The notes beneath the pieces are model-generated. The model did not search any database and had not been told where the DNA came from. It was given only the letters and a program-made list of their open reading frames with translations. This document shows, one piece after another, positions 8,314 through 16,618 of a stretch of DNA of 64,000 nucleotides (positions are counted from its first letter, which is position 1; each line of letters starts with the position of its first letter). Made by a program: the position numbers and the translations under genes. Origin of the DNA: Tetrapisispora phaffii CBS 4417 (lineage: Eukaryota; Ascomycota; Saccharomycetes; Saccharomycetales; Saccharomycetaceae); the NCBI RefSeq assembly GCF_000236905.1, contig NC_016529.1, positions 558,001 through 622,000 on the forward strand, given 5' to 3'.

Positions 8314-10392
8314 TTATATATAATGGCTAGAAATTTCATTATTCAAGTTGAAATTGTCATCATTGCCATACAATGACACATCAGGCACGTCTACACTTAA
8401 ATTTTCTCTGTTACCAAATTGCAAGCTAACTAAGCTTTCAACCCAATTATCGCTATCAAGACCATTGATTGAAATAGAGGAGCAGTTAGCGTTGGGTTGG
8501 TTAGCAATGTGTGGAGGCTCCTCGAAATCATCACTGGTACTTCGGGTGTATTCATTAGTCTGCACAATAACTTCATTGTCAATTCTTTTTTTATTCTTAT
8601 CTTCTACCACATCCAGTGATTCTAAATGTTTTCTCTTCCTTTGGTATCTCTCTCCCAACAAGCAAAGAATAATGTAAACAATAGTAGCAATGAACAGGAC
8701 AATCGAAAATAAACCGTTGACTATAAAGAATAAGACTCCCAATACAGCACTTACCGAATATGACTGACCAAATAAATCAGAAAATAGCACGAACATGAAT
8801 GAGTTCAATAGTACCACTACGGATACGACAATGGTCAGAACATTAGTAAAGGCATCCAGGTATGGCTTGTATATTAATAAAAGAATGACATAAATGGCGT
8901 CTATCATAAATATTGATATTGATTCTGCCTTTCCTGACACCTGCAAGAACCCAATAAATATTGCTTTTAGTAGCGTCTGCAAAATAATTATGTAACTCCA
9001 CCAAAACGTCTCGAACTTAAACATTGTATAAAAATAACCATATCTGTTAAATATATCCTCATCACCATACATCAAAACTTTAGCATTTGAGTATTTTTGC
9101 TTAGATTTTATAGATGCAAGTATTATTCTTATACTCAGAGACGCTATTATCGCAAGAGATGACAACACAAATATGACAGACAGCAGTACTACTGCTGGGG
9201 AATCTTGTTTTGTCCACTCCCAAAAACCAAATATCATCAATTGCTGGAAACATAGCATGAAATATTTGGATATTACTTCTTTCAGAATTTGCTTACAATA
9301 TTTAAAAGATATATCTCTGTTGGTTGGTTTAGATCTTTTGTTTATAGTATAACATACTATCAGAACGACCGCTGAAATGATGACTATAAACACGCCAAAA
9401 ATTAAGATATTTGTAAAGACGGTGCAAACTATCGAGGTATTCTCTATTCCCACATTATATGCTACTCTTTCAATTCCTTTAACTATTAATGTATTGGTGT
9501 TACCATATAATGTATTTGCTGACCTTTTAATTAAGTCAGGCTCCTTCAATAGTCTCTTTTGAGTTAAAATCGATGTCGTCGTAGAAGATATGTGCAACGG
9601 TGGGTTACCTCCTGTAGATTCCACATACCACCGAAATATATCTTGAAGGAAGTTAACATTGATTAATCCAACTGACCAAGTGAAGTTCTTTACCCAAGCC
9701 TGTACTATCGGAGGAACTCTATGAACGTGTGTCATCGAAATAACAACCACCGACTGAAAATACAGTAACAAATATAAAGCGACATTAGATATACGTTCAA
9801 AGAAAATTAATTTGCTATATGCAACAAATACCATGGATATCATTATTCCCAGTCCACAGAAAATTGCAGAACACCATTGGACAGCAACATGGGAAACAGT
9901 AATTCCATTAGAGAAGAAAGCTTGAATGCAAGCTAGTTCTTGCTTTGAACCGTTGTTGAAATCAGTGTCATTTCTATAAAATTTGGCAATTAAATATGCA
10001 TCGATGTCTGGCACTTCGAATGCAATACTTGGAATTTCTTCAGTATACTCTTCTGGAAGTTCTTGGACCGAACTAATTCGAATATTTCCTGGGTAAATTG
10101 GGCAAAATTGTTTCAACTTAAAATTGCAAAGAGAGATCTGTTTTGAAGCAACTTTATGTCCATATGCAAATACTTCAAGCTCCGCAATGATTTCTCCACT
10201 TAATTGAGTTGAAATATCGATATCGTAGTATAGCGAACGTGTGTCAGGAAAATATGTCACATTAAATAAAGTCGATGATAACTGTGAATTTTCCATGCAT
10301 GCCAGTAATGAAGAGGTAAACACATGTTTCTCACTCCTTACTTGTTGAATTATAACAATACCAAGAAGTATGTATTGAGATATAAATTTCAT
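8314..10392 (-). CDS. FLC3: FLC-family TRP-like membrane protein (FLC3/FLC1 type)
   Basis: This 692-residue membrane protein belongs to the flavin-carrier (Flc/Spray) family, linked in yeast to ER FAD handling, cell-wall maintenance and calcium release. A signal peptide (residues 1-20) precedes a lumenal ML-like domain (about 25-160, with cysteines in the CACMENS- and LCNFKLKQFC-like segments). A TRP-like domain with about nine hydrophobic segments spans about 165-590. The cytosolic tail is acidic and Asn/Ser-rich. S. cerevisiae Flc proteins are about 780-800 residues, so the tail is shorter here. Neighbours support FLC3 (next to YGL138C) and FLC1 (next to FMP40) equally, so the symbol is provisional. 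The gene is a common ancestor-position copy. The start is the first ATG, at the signal peptide. Confidence 0.85.
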   Translation of the reverse strand: MKFISQYILLGIVIIQQVRSEKHVFTSSLLACMENSQLSSTLFNVTYFPDTRSLYYDIDISTQLSGEIIAELEVFAYGHKVASKQISLCNFKLKQFCPIYPGNIRISSVQELPEEYTEEIPSIAFEVPDIDAYLIAKFYRNDTDFNNGSKQELACIQAFFSNGITVSHVAVQWCSAIFCGLGIMISMVFVAYSKLIFFERISNVALYLLLYFQSVVVISMTHVHRVPPIVQAWVKNFTWSVGLINVNFLQDIFRWYVESTGGNPPLHISSTTTSILTQKRLLKEPDLIKRSANTLYGNTNTLIVKGIERVAYNVGIENTSIVCTVFTNILIFGVFIVIISAVVLIVCYTINKRSKPTNRDISFKYCKQILKEVISKYFMLCFQQLMIFGFWEWTKQDSPAVVLLSVIFVLSSLAIIASLSIRIILASIKSKQKYSNAKVLMYGDEDIFNRYGYFYTMFKFETFWWSYIIILQTLLKAIFIGFLQVSGKAESISIFMIDAIYVILLLIYKPYLDAFTNVLTIVVSVVVLLNSFMFVLFSDLFGQSYSVSAVLGVLFFIVNGLFSIVLFIATIVYIILCLLGERYQRKRKHLESLDVVEDKNKKRIDNEVIVQTNEYTRSTSDDFEEPPHIANQPNANCSSISINGLDSDNWVESLVSLQFGNRENLSVDVPDVSLYGNDDNFNLNNEISSHYI

Positions 10393-11098
10393 GTGATACA
10401 GTTTTCAATTTACCAAAATATTGTATTTCCTTGTTCAATTCCAACTGTGATCATTTTCTTAGTCATGTATAGTCATAAATTATTAGACTCACCTACAACC
10501 CAGTAATTGATATTTTGGTAATAAGAGTTAAAATTGATATCATCAGCTATTTATATATAATAGCATATTAACCAATAATTTGCTTGACTTAAAACAACAT
10601 ATTATTTTTAGAAGAGATAAAATATTTTTGATAGGTAGTTTAACGAAATAGCAAAAAGAGCCTATGCTTAAAACTGAAATTAATACTAATTAAAATTTAG
10701 TTACTATTTAGCATATCAAATATCCATTATATAACTATGTTGTTAGCAATAAACACTACAAATTGTTGAGTTTGCATAAACTAAATATCAGTGTGTCGGC
10801 ACTGTGTCACAGCGTCGTGGTTTCGCCAATTTGAGGAAGCGTCACAACAACTATAGGGCTTGCATCAATTATAGTAAAGGTTTTGCTATTGGTTTGTTAA
10901 ATATAATAAACAACAAATAATATTTAGAAGAAGCACTAATGACATGTCATAGAGTTCTTAGTAATTATTGTACGAAAAATTGTTTTGTCTGTTTGTTTTG
11001 AGGTTTTCCAGGTGAGTGAGGCACCACAGTGCTCGTTATGCCACCATTTTAACGAATGCCTTTATGGGATAGTGTACCTTGTTGGGTTGTGCGGTATG
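10393..11098. other. Intergenic region between FLC gene and the 99-residue ORF
   Basis: This 706-bp region is AT-rich with no supportable gene. A more GC-rich patch (10796-10855) contains CTGTGTCACAG, a short palindrome, and a nearby GCGTCAC. This could be a regulatory element for the leftward FLC gene, but I cannot name a factor. Confidence 0.4.
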
Positions 11099-11398
11099 TT
11101 ATGGTATGTAGTCGTCTGGGGTTAATGTATTTTCTGGTACAAAACCCTCTTCTTCGCAGTACTCACACTCATGGGAATAACCATTATCTGGATAGTAATG
11201 TCTCATGAACTGTCTTAGGGAACATTTTACGTTGTACTTAATACTGATTTCAGTATCATATTCAGAAAAATCATTCTCCTTATAAATCAGTACATCATCC
11301 TTTTGTTGTACAATAAAATTACACTCGGTGTTATCTTCATCGTCAATCCCAAATACGTTGTCAATGCTAACGAACTGTGAGTGTGCCAGGTTTTGCAT
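11099..11398 (-). CDS. Small acidic hypothetical protein (99 aa)
   Basis: I do not recognise this 99-residue product. It starts at an ATG, is complete and is strongly acidic (many D/E throughout). It has four cysteines (C26, C59, C78, C81), the last two as a CEYC pair in a short acidic context, which could bind metal or be chance. There is no signal peptide or membrane segment. It lies tandem with FLC and FMP40, which are adjacent neighbours in S. cerevisiae (YPL221W/YPL222W), so this ORF is extra in that interval. Its amino-acid composition is more protein-like than the surrounding spurious frames. It could be a fast-evolving or new gene, or a chance ORF. Confidence 0.5.
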   Translation of the reverse strand: MQNLAHSQFVSIDNVFGIDDEDNTECNFIVQQKDDVLIYKENDFSEYDTEISIKYNVKCSLRQFMRHYYPDNGYSHECEYCEEEGFVPENTLTPDDYIP

Positions 11399-11751
11399 GG
11401 TTACTCTAATGATTTTTTAGTGATTCGCTACTGCAATATTTACAATTTTAAAGCCTTTACTTACTTTTACTATATTACCTAAATGTTATAATGTGATTGA
11501 TTATTAACTAATCCCTTACTAGTCAGTTTATGGACATGTTAAGAAATCACATACCCTCTACCATTTTCCAAAATTTATGCAATGTAAAACAATTATAAAC
11601 TATTGATTATTTATATATTCATAGAATGTATTATGTAGAATAATTTGAGGTTTTCAACCAAGTTTTGACGTGCTAGGACATTGAGAACTACAGATATTAT
11701 GAATTTATAGTTCATGCTAGAAAAACAGCCTGATCAATTGGCACATTTCTA
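11399..11751. other. Intergenic region upstream of the 99-aa ORF
   Basis: This 353-bp AT-rich stretch serves as the 3' flank of FMP40 and the promoter side of the small ORF. I see no motif or repeat in it. Confidence 0.4.
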
Positions 11752-13821
11752 TTAACTTGAACATGAACATTGTTTCATATAACGCTTTGAATCACTAATT
11801 CCTTGTATATCCATGTTAGTCCACTCAAGCTCTTTTTCTGGTCTTAATGTATGATCCCAAAGTTCCTTATTATAAGGATTTGAACTCATATTATAGAGCT
11901 TGTACAAAAGAGATAAATCTAGAGTTGCTTCCGGGTTATCTAGAAGGTTTTTTTGATCCTCAATTATACTGTCTATAACTTCATCAAATACCCAAGACCT
12001 TGGTATAAACAAAGGATTATACTTCGAAGCAATTAATTGTCTGTCGCTGAAAATTAATTTAGAATAATTTAGAGTCCAATTTTCAATTTTCTCAAATATT
12101 TCTAAAAGTTTGTGTATCTCACCAGAATCTTCTCTTGCCATTTGTGCCAATTTCTTCTCTCCGTTAAAATAAGTTGCAAGTCTTGCTAATGAATCATCAT
12201 TAAAAAATATCTTCAGATAATCAACATTAACCTTATTTATGGAATTTTCAAAATTTTCAGAGATCAAAGGAGTATTGAATTCTTGTAGCTTGACAAAAAA
12301 ATTGTTATAATCTATCTTAGTTACTTGCAAAATATCCAAAAGAGGTTCAACAATCGCTGAACAAAATTCCTTAGTAATGAGAGCAGCTCTCTCTATGTCA
12401 ACAGCAGTCGACAGGTCAGTTGGTAAGTTAAGATTAACACCTAATCTTAAACTCATCAATTCTGCGTATTTAATTGTGAATCTGAATGTATACTCATTTT
12501 CTACTAATGGTATCAGAACATTTGCTCTTTTTATTATATCTTCTTCCATATCTTTCGATAATTCGGTAATATCTTTCATTTCTTGAATGCTTTTGATGTG
12601 TTTGTCACCTGAACCCAATAATACTGCTATTGATTTTGCAAATTGTACTAAATTCCACCAAATAACAGTTGGTTGGTTTGCAAATGAATAACGTTCGGTT
12701 ACATCGTCATGATTCGGTGTATAATCAGGTTCAAACCTATCCATTACAGCAAATGGACCGAAGTCCATAGACAAACCCATAATTGAAGTATTATCTGTAT
12801 TCAGAACACCATTTAAAAACCCATATGCTTGCCAATATGCGACCGTTTCTGCATTCAATTTTACAACATGTCTGAAAAACTGATCATAAATACTTTCATC
12901 TTCAAGCGTTGCAATATGTTCATTAGTAGAAGACTCCTTGGAAGAGGACATATTGCTTACTTTCTCTTTGAAAAAGTCCTTCTTAAAATTATTGAGATTT
13001 ATTTCCTTCTGGAAAACAGAACCATTATCAAATAAATGAGAAATACAATAGTCAGTTAACTTTAATAAATTCTTCATGTTAGGTTTCCAAGAGAAATAGT
13101 CGAAATTCCCCACTCTTATCCAACTGGGAGACATTCTGCAGGTTACAGCTGATGTATAATACTTGAATCCATCCCTTTGCGCTTTTGTGCCTGGTAAAAT
13201 TGTTAACTGAACTGCTCTTGTAGCAGGTATGCCTATACTAAATAATGACTCACTTATAATGAACTCTCTAATACTGGAGCGAATTACTGCCTTACCGTCA
13301 CCAAAACGTGAATAAGGAGTAGTCCCACTACCTTTCAGTTGAAAACTTTGAGTTTTATGGTTAATATCTTTTAACTCAAAAAGATTTACAACTCGGCCAT
13401 CACCTAGTTGACCAGCAAAACTACCAAACTGATATCCAGCATAAGTCATACTGTAAGGGAATATATTTTGATTAGCATTGACGTAAACGTCTTCGCCAGA
13501 AAATATCCTGTACAACTCTTCATTCACCTCCAAGTGGAAATCATTTTCAATCAGCTTTTCATTGATCAAAGTAACTTTATAATGTTCTCTCTTTTCTGGT
13601 ATATTAAAAGAGAAATGTGAATTGGAAACTCTTCTAGAAGTATGGAATGTCTTCAACGCTTTCTGTTTTATAACTCGATCAGTCTCTGGATTCTTAATTG
13701 TTTCATACAGGGTGATTGCCTTCTTGATATTAGGAATAAGTTCGTCAGGAGTCAATTTTTTAATAAAACTCGATGAACTCGATTCTTGTAGAGCTTTTAA
13801 AATGGCCCTCTTTTCAGTCAT
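11752..13821 (-). CDS. FMP40: Mitochondrial SelO-family protein AMPylase
   Basis: This 689-residue member of the SelO/UPF0061 pseudokinase family compares with 688 residues in S. cerevisiae Fmp40. The family transfers AMP from inverted ATP onto Ser/Thr/Tyr of mitochondrial proteins and is linked to redox control. The nucleotide-pocket blocks are recognisable: GQLGDGRVVNLFE, QLKGSGTTPYSRFGDGKAV, and MGLSMDFGPFAVMDRF followed by the conserved RYSFANQP. The C-terminus ends CSCSS, so cysteine stands where the animal and bacterial selenocysteine protein has Sec. The N-terminus is Lys/Ser-rich and may act as the import signal. The gene is next to FLC, as in YPL221W-YPL222W. The start is the first ATG. 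Confidence 0.95.
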   Translation of the reverse strand: MTEKRAILKALQESSSSSFIKKLTPDELIPNIKKAITLYETIKNPETDRVIKQKALKTFHTSRRVSNSHFSFNIPEKREHYKVTLINEKLIENDFHLEVNEELYRIFSGEDVYVNANQNIFPYSMTYAGYQFGSFAGQLGDGRVVNLFELKDINHKTQSFQLKGSGTTPYSRFGDGKAVIRSSIREFIISESLFSIGIPATRAVQLTILPGTKAQRDGFKYYTSAVTCRMSPSWIRVGNFDYFSWKPNMKNLLKLTDYCISHLFDNGSVFQKEINLNNFKKDFFKEKVSNMSSSKESSTNEHIATLEDESIYDQFFRHVVKLNAETVAYWQAYGFLNGVLNTDNTSIMGLSMDFGPFAVMDRFEPDYTPNHDDVTERYSFANQPTVIWWNLVQFAKSIAVLLGSGDKHIKSIQEMKDITELSKDMEEDIIKRANVLIPLVENEYTFRFTIKYAELMSLRLGVNLNLPTDLSTAVDIERAALITKEFCSAIVEPLLDILQVTKIDYNNFFVKLQEFNTPLISENFENSINKVNVDYLKIFFNDDSLARLATYFNGEKKLAQMAREDSGEIHKLLEIFEKIENWTLNYSKLIFSDRQLIASKYNPLFIPRSWVFDEVIDSIIEDQKNLLDNPEATLDLSLLYKLYNMSSNPYNKELWDHTLRPEKELEWTNMDIQGISDSKRYMKQCSCSS

Positions 13822-14212
13822 GTTTTTAACTCATCTATTTACTTACTTTATCAGAGATGTTAAAGTCAGTCTCCAATATAAAAAGCGTTCGACTATTACT
13901 TGTTTACACACTGAATTATTAATATAGACTATGCTGTTATATGTTCTGATAATCTGCGTTAAATAAAGTAGTAGACTTAACCCTTTATTTCATTGTTATC
14001 CTTTTATATGTGCCATTCAACTTTTTGATATCGGAAGTGCCTATAAATGCGAGTTGCGAAATAAGACTCAACTTCAATTTAATGTAACCTCATTGCATAT
14101 TAAACGAAAATGATATCAATATCTAGATATAGTTAACCTAATTGTTAATGATAGTGTAGGGCTATTTGTCAAAGATAGGTATCACATACGTAACTAGGCT
14201 CATCTTTGTGAA
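13822..14212. other. Divergent FMP40-HOT1 intergenic region
   Basis: This 391-bp AT-rich promoter region is shared by FMP40 (leftward) and the HOT1-like gene (rightward). No clear factor site or repeat is visible. Confidence 0.4.
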
Positions 14213-16462
14213 ATGAGTGGTGAGATGAATGTCCCTACTGTAGGAGTGAATCACGAAACAACGTCTATTAATAAGACTACAGCCGGTCAACTAGATAATA
14301 ATATTGAAGCTAATAACCTCTCTAACGGTATAACTACGCCAGATCTGTTGAAAAGAACCTCACTAGGTGAGATAGTCAATGTTTCTGAAGGGAAGACTAA
14401 TGAGAATTGTATCAATACTCCTAATGCACATGGATCTCTTTCATTGCATAATAAAACATTGACATTGCAAGATATACTAGATCATTCAACAAATGGTATA
14501 GCAAACAAGAATATTGATCAAATACCTGGGATATTCCTTCGTATGCCCAGAATTGATGCGATTAAGCCAGGTTCGACTATTGAAAATAGTGAAGGTTTAG
14601 TACAGGATAAGAATAACCTTTCCAACCATGACTTCATGAAGGAAAGCGGCACAAAGGAGAACTCGAATGATAACAATGGATCTAAATCAGCAAATGACAT
14701 GATTTCAATCCCTAGTAGTAACCAGTCAACGGCAACTGTTAAAATGTTTCAAAGAATGGATGAGTTAAGTGTTAGAATGATCGCAATGGAGGAAATGCTA
14801 CACACGTTATGCAATACTGTAAACCATCAAAATACAATTATCATGAATCTTGAAAGCCAAAGTAGCAAGAATTACAAGAGTATTAATAATTCGTTAGATA
14901 AGATCAACAACGAACTTCAATTTAACAAACTCACAAATAACGATAACTCCTCCAATCCCCATCAAGATGCATTTGTTACAGATATGTTGAATTCTATAAC
15001 GAACGTCAGTAGTAAATATTTGAGAAATATAAAGAACAGATCTGATAATATCACTGAAAGACCGCCGACGACAAATTTACCAATCAATACTTCACAAAGT
15101 GAATTAGATGCCCCAACATCTAATTCAACTTCTGACTTAAAATATAAAAATAATTTACCAAACAATCATACAAATACACATGAAATAAACAATAGTAGAT
15201 ATATGCATCAATCGAAGAGTTACTCTAATATTAATTCATATATCAATTCTCAAACTACTAATAATGATCATCAGAAATTGAAGAATTCACACTTGAAAAG
15301 CAATATCGCACCTTTTAAACATAATAATATTTCGTCTACCTTCACATTAAACCCCAATGGTATAAAAAAGAGAAAAAATGTTCATGTTAGCAATAGTATC
15401 AATGATTTGTTTCTACTTGGAAATTCACAATTTAACCTTCTTAATAATATCCCAAATAATATTCCTAATAACTTGTATAAAATGGACACAACTGGTAATA
15501 ACCCTTCTATCAATGGAATGGGCAATACCAACGTTGAAAACGCTGCGCCAACAACTGAGAATGGTGCTCTAGTGGGAACGGGGGGTTTAAACCCAACTAA
15601 TTCAGCGAGTCTTCCGAATCTGACGCTTGAGAGCGCAGAATTATCACATTTATTGAAGCCAAATACTATTAATAACATCCATAATGAATTAGAAGCATTT
15701 CAAGATGACCCACAGCAGGCAAATTCAAGCGCTTCCAAACCGTCTGAAGTAATTACAAATGATGTGGCCAGACTAACATCTATTATGGATAAACCTGAAT
15801 TTGTTGCTTCAAGAGATAGCACAGGTACTATAAAACGTAGTTACGGTTTACTCTCAGCAGATGACCATGAAGTTGACGATGAAGTTGATGAAGGATATGA
15901 TGAAGATGATGATGGTTATCAGGAAGATAATGATGATGACAACGAAAATGACAATGACAATGACAATGACAATGACAATGAGAACGACAATGGTAATAGT
16001 GACGAGAATGGTGAATCTAATACAAGTGAAATTAAGAAACCGAATACGATGAAAAGGCTGAACCGTGGTAAATTGAATAAGACTGGAAATTCTGGGTATA
16101 ATGGGTTTAACAAAGTTAGCGCCAATAAAGAGCTTGATATTGAGAATAAAAGATATAGTTTGCTGAAAGCACCAAATAGTGTAAGAACAATATGGGAGGA
16201 GTATGTTCATGGGATTAATGGCGAACCCGCGATTAAGGACTTAGAAGAAGAATTTGGAAGTAAATGGAGGAAAACTAAAAATCGGAAGACTTTCGCTAGA
16301 AGAAAGAGATTATACAAATTTATTCTTAAGGGAATTGAGAATGGAAAAACTTCTGAGGAAATGATTTCTATATTAGAGAATCGCCGTTTATATAAAGATG
16401 ATAAAGGTAATCTAAAAAGAAGAACTATTGGTTGGTTACAACAAAGTTTATCGGGTATCTGA
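14213..16462 (+). CDS. HOT1: Gcr1_C-domain transcription factor, HOT1-like
   Basis: This 749-residue nuclear DNA-binding protein has a C-terminal Gcr1_C/Hot1 domain at about residues 655-745, starting SVRTIWEEYVHGINGEPAI and including a basic RKTFARRKRLYKFI block. S. cerevisiae Hot1 (719 residues) works with the Hog1 kinase to activate glycerol-synthesis genes under osmotic stress. Msn1 and Gcr1 share the domain. A helical, possibly coiled-coil segment spans about 175-235. The middle is Asn/Ser-rich and ends in an acidic repeat (about 570-605) encoded by tandem AATGAC units. Hot1 is favoured over Msn1 (382 residues) by length, and because HOT1 (YMR172W) lies in the S. cerevisiae block paired by genome duplication with the FMP40 block. 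Confidence 0.8.
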   Translation: MSGEMNVPTVGVNHETTSINKTTAGQLDNNIEANNLSNGITTPDLLKRTSLGEIVNVSEGKTNENCINTPNAHGSLSLHNKTLTLQDILDHSTNGIANKNIDQIPGIFLRMPRIDAIKPGSTIENSEGLVQDKNNLSNHDFMKESGTKENSNDNNGSKSANDMISIPSSNQSTATVKMFQRMDELSVRMIAMEEMLHTLCNTVNHQNTIIMNLESQSSKNYKSINNSLDKINNELQFNKLTNNDNSSNPHQDAFVTDMLNSITNVSSKYLRNIKNRSDNITERPPTTNLPINTSQSELDAPTSNSTSDLKYKNNLPNNHTNTHEINNSRYMHQSKSYSNINSYINSQTTNNDHQKLKNSHLKSNIAPFKHNNISSTFTLNPNGIKKRKNVHVSNSINDLFLLGNSQFNLLNNIPNNIPNNLYKMDTTGNNPSINGMGNTNVENAAPTTENGALVGTGGLNPTNSASLPNLTLESAELSHLLKPNTINNIHNELEAFQDDPQQANSSASKPSEVITNDVARLTSIMDKPEFVASRDSTGTIKRSYGLLSADDHEVDDEVDEGYDEDDDGYQEDNDDDNENDNDNDNDNDNENDNGNSDENGESNTSEIKKPNTMKRLNRGKLNKTGNSGYNGFNKVSANKELDIENKRYSLLKAPNSVRTIWEEYVHGINGEPAIKDLEEEFGSKWRKTKNRKTFARRKRLYKFILKGIENGKTSEEMISILENRRLYKDDKGNLKRRTIGWLQQSLSGI
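15946..15979 (+). repeat. AATGAC hexanucleotide repeat in HOT1 coding sequence
   Basis: About five to six tandem AATGAC units encode alternating Asn-Asp. The unit is a multiple of three, so length changes would keep the reading frame and only alter an acidic low-complexity segment. Confidence 0.8.
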
Positions 16463-16618
16463 GTTGCAGTAACTTAGTATTATTACTGGTCAACACACTA
16501 AATAAGGATTATAATATGATATAAAGTATGTGTAATTTTACTGTGACAATATTCAAAATTTATTTCAAAATGTTATTTATGCAAAAGTGAATATAAGAGA
16601 TAGATGCTACATAATAAT

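Noticed and set aside
15854..16210. Long antisense frame over the HOT1 acidic repeat
   Set aside because: It is a shadow of the tandem AATGAC repeat, giving runs of Val/Ile/Leu on the other strand.
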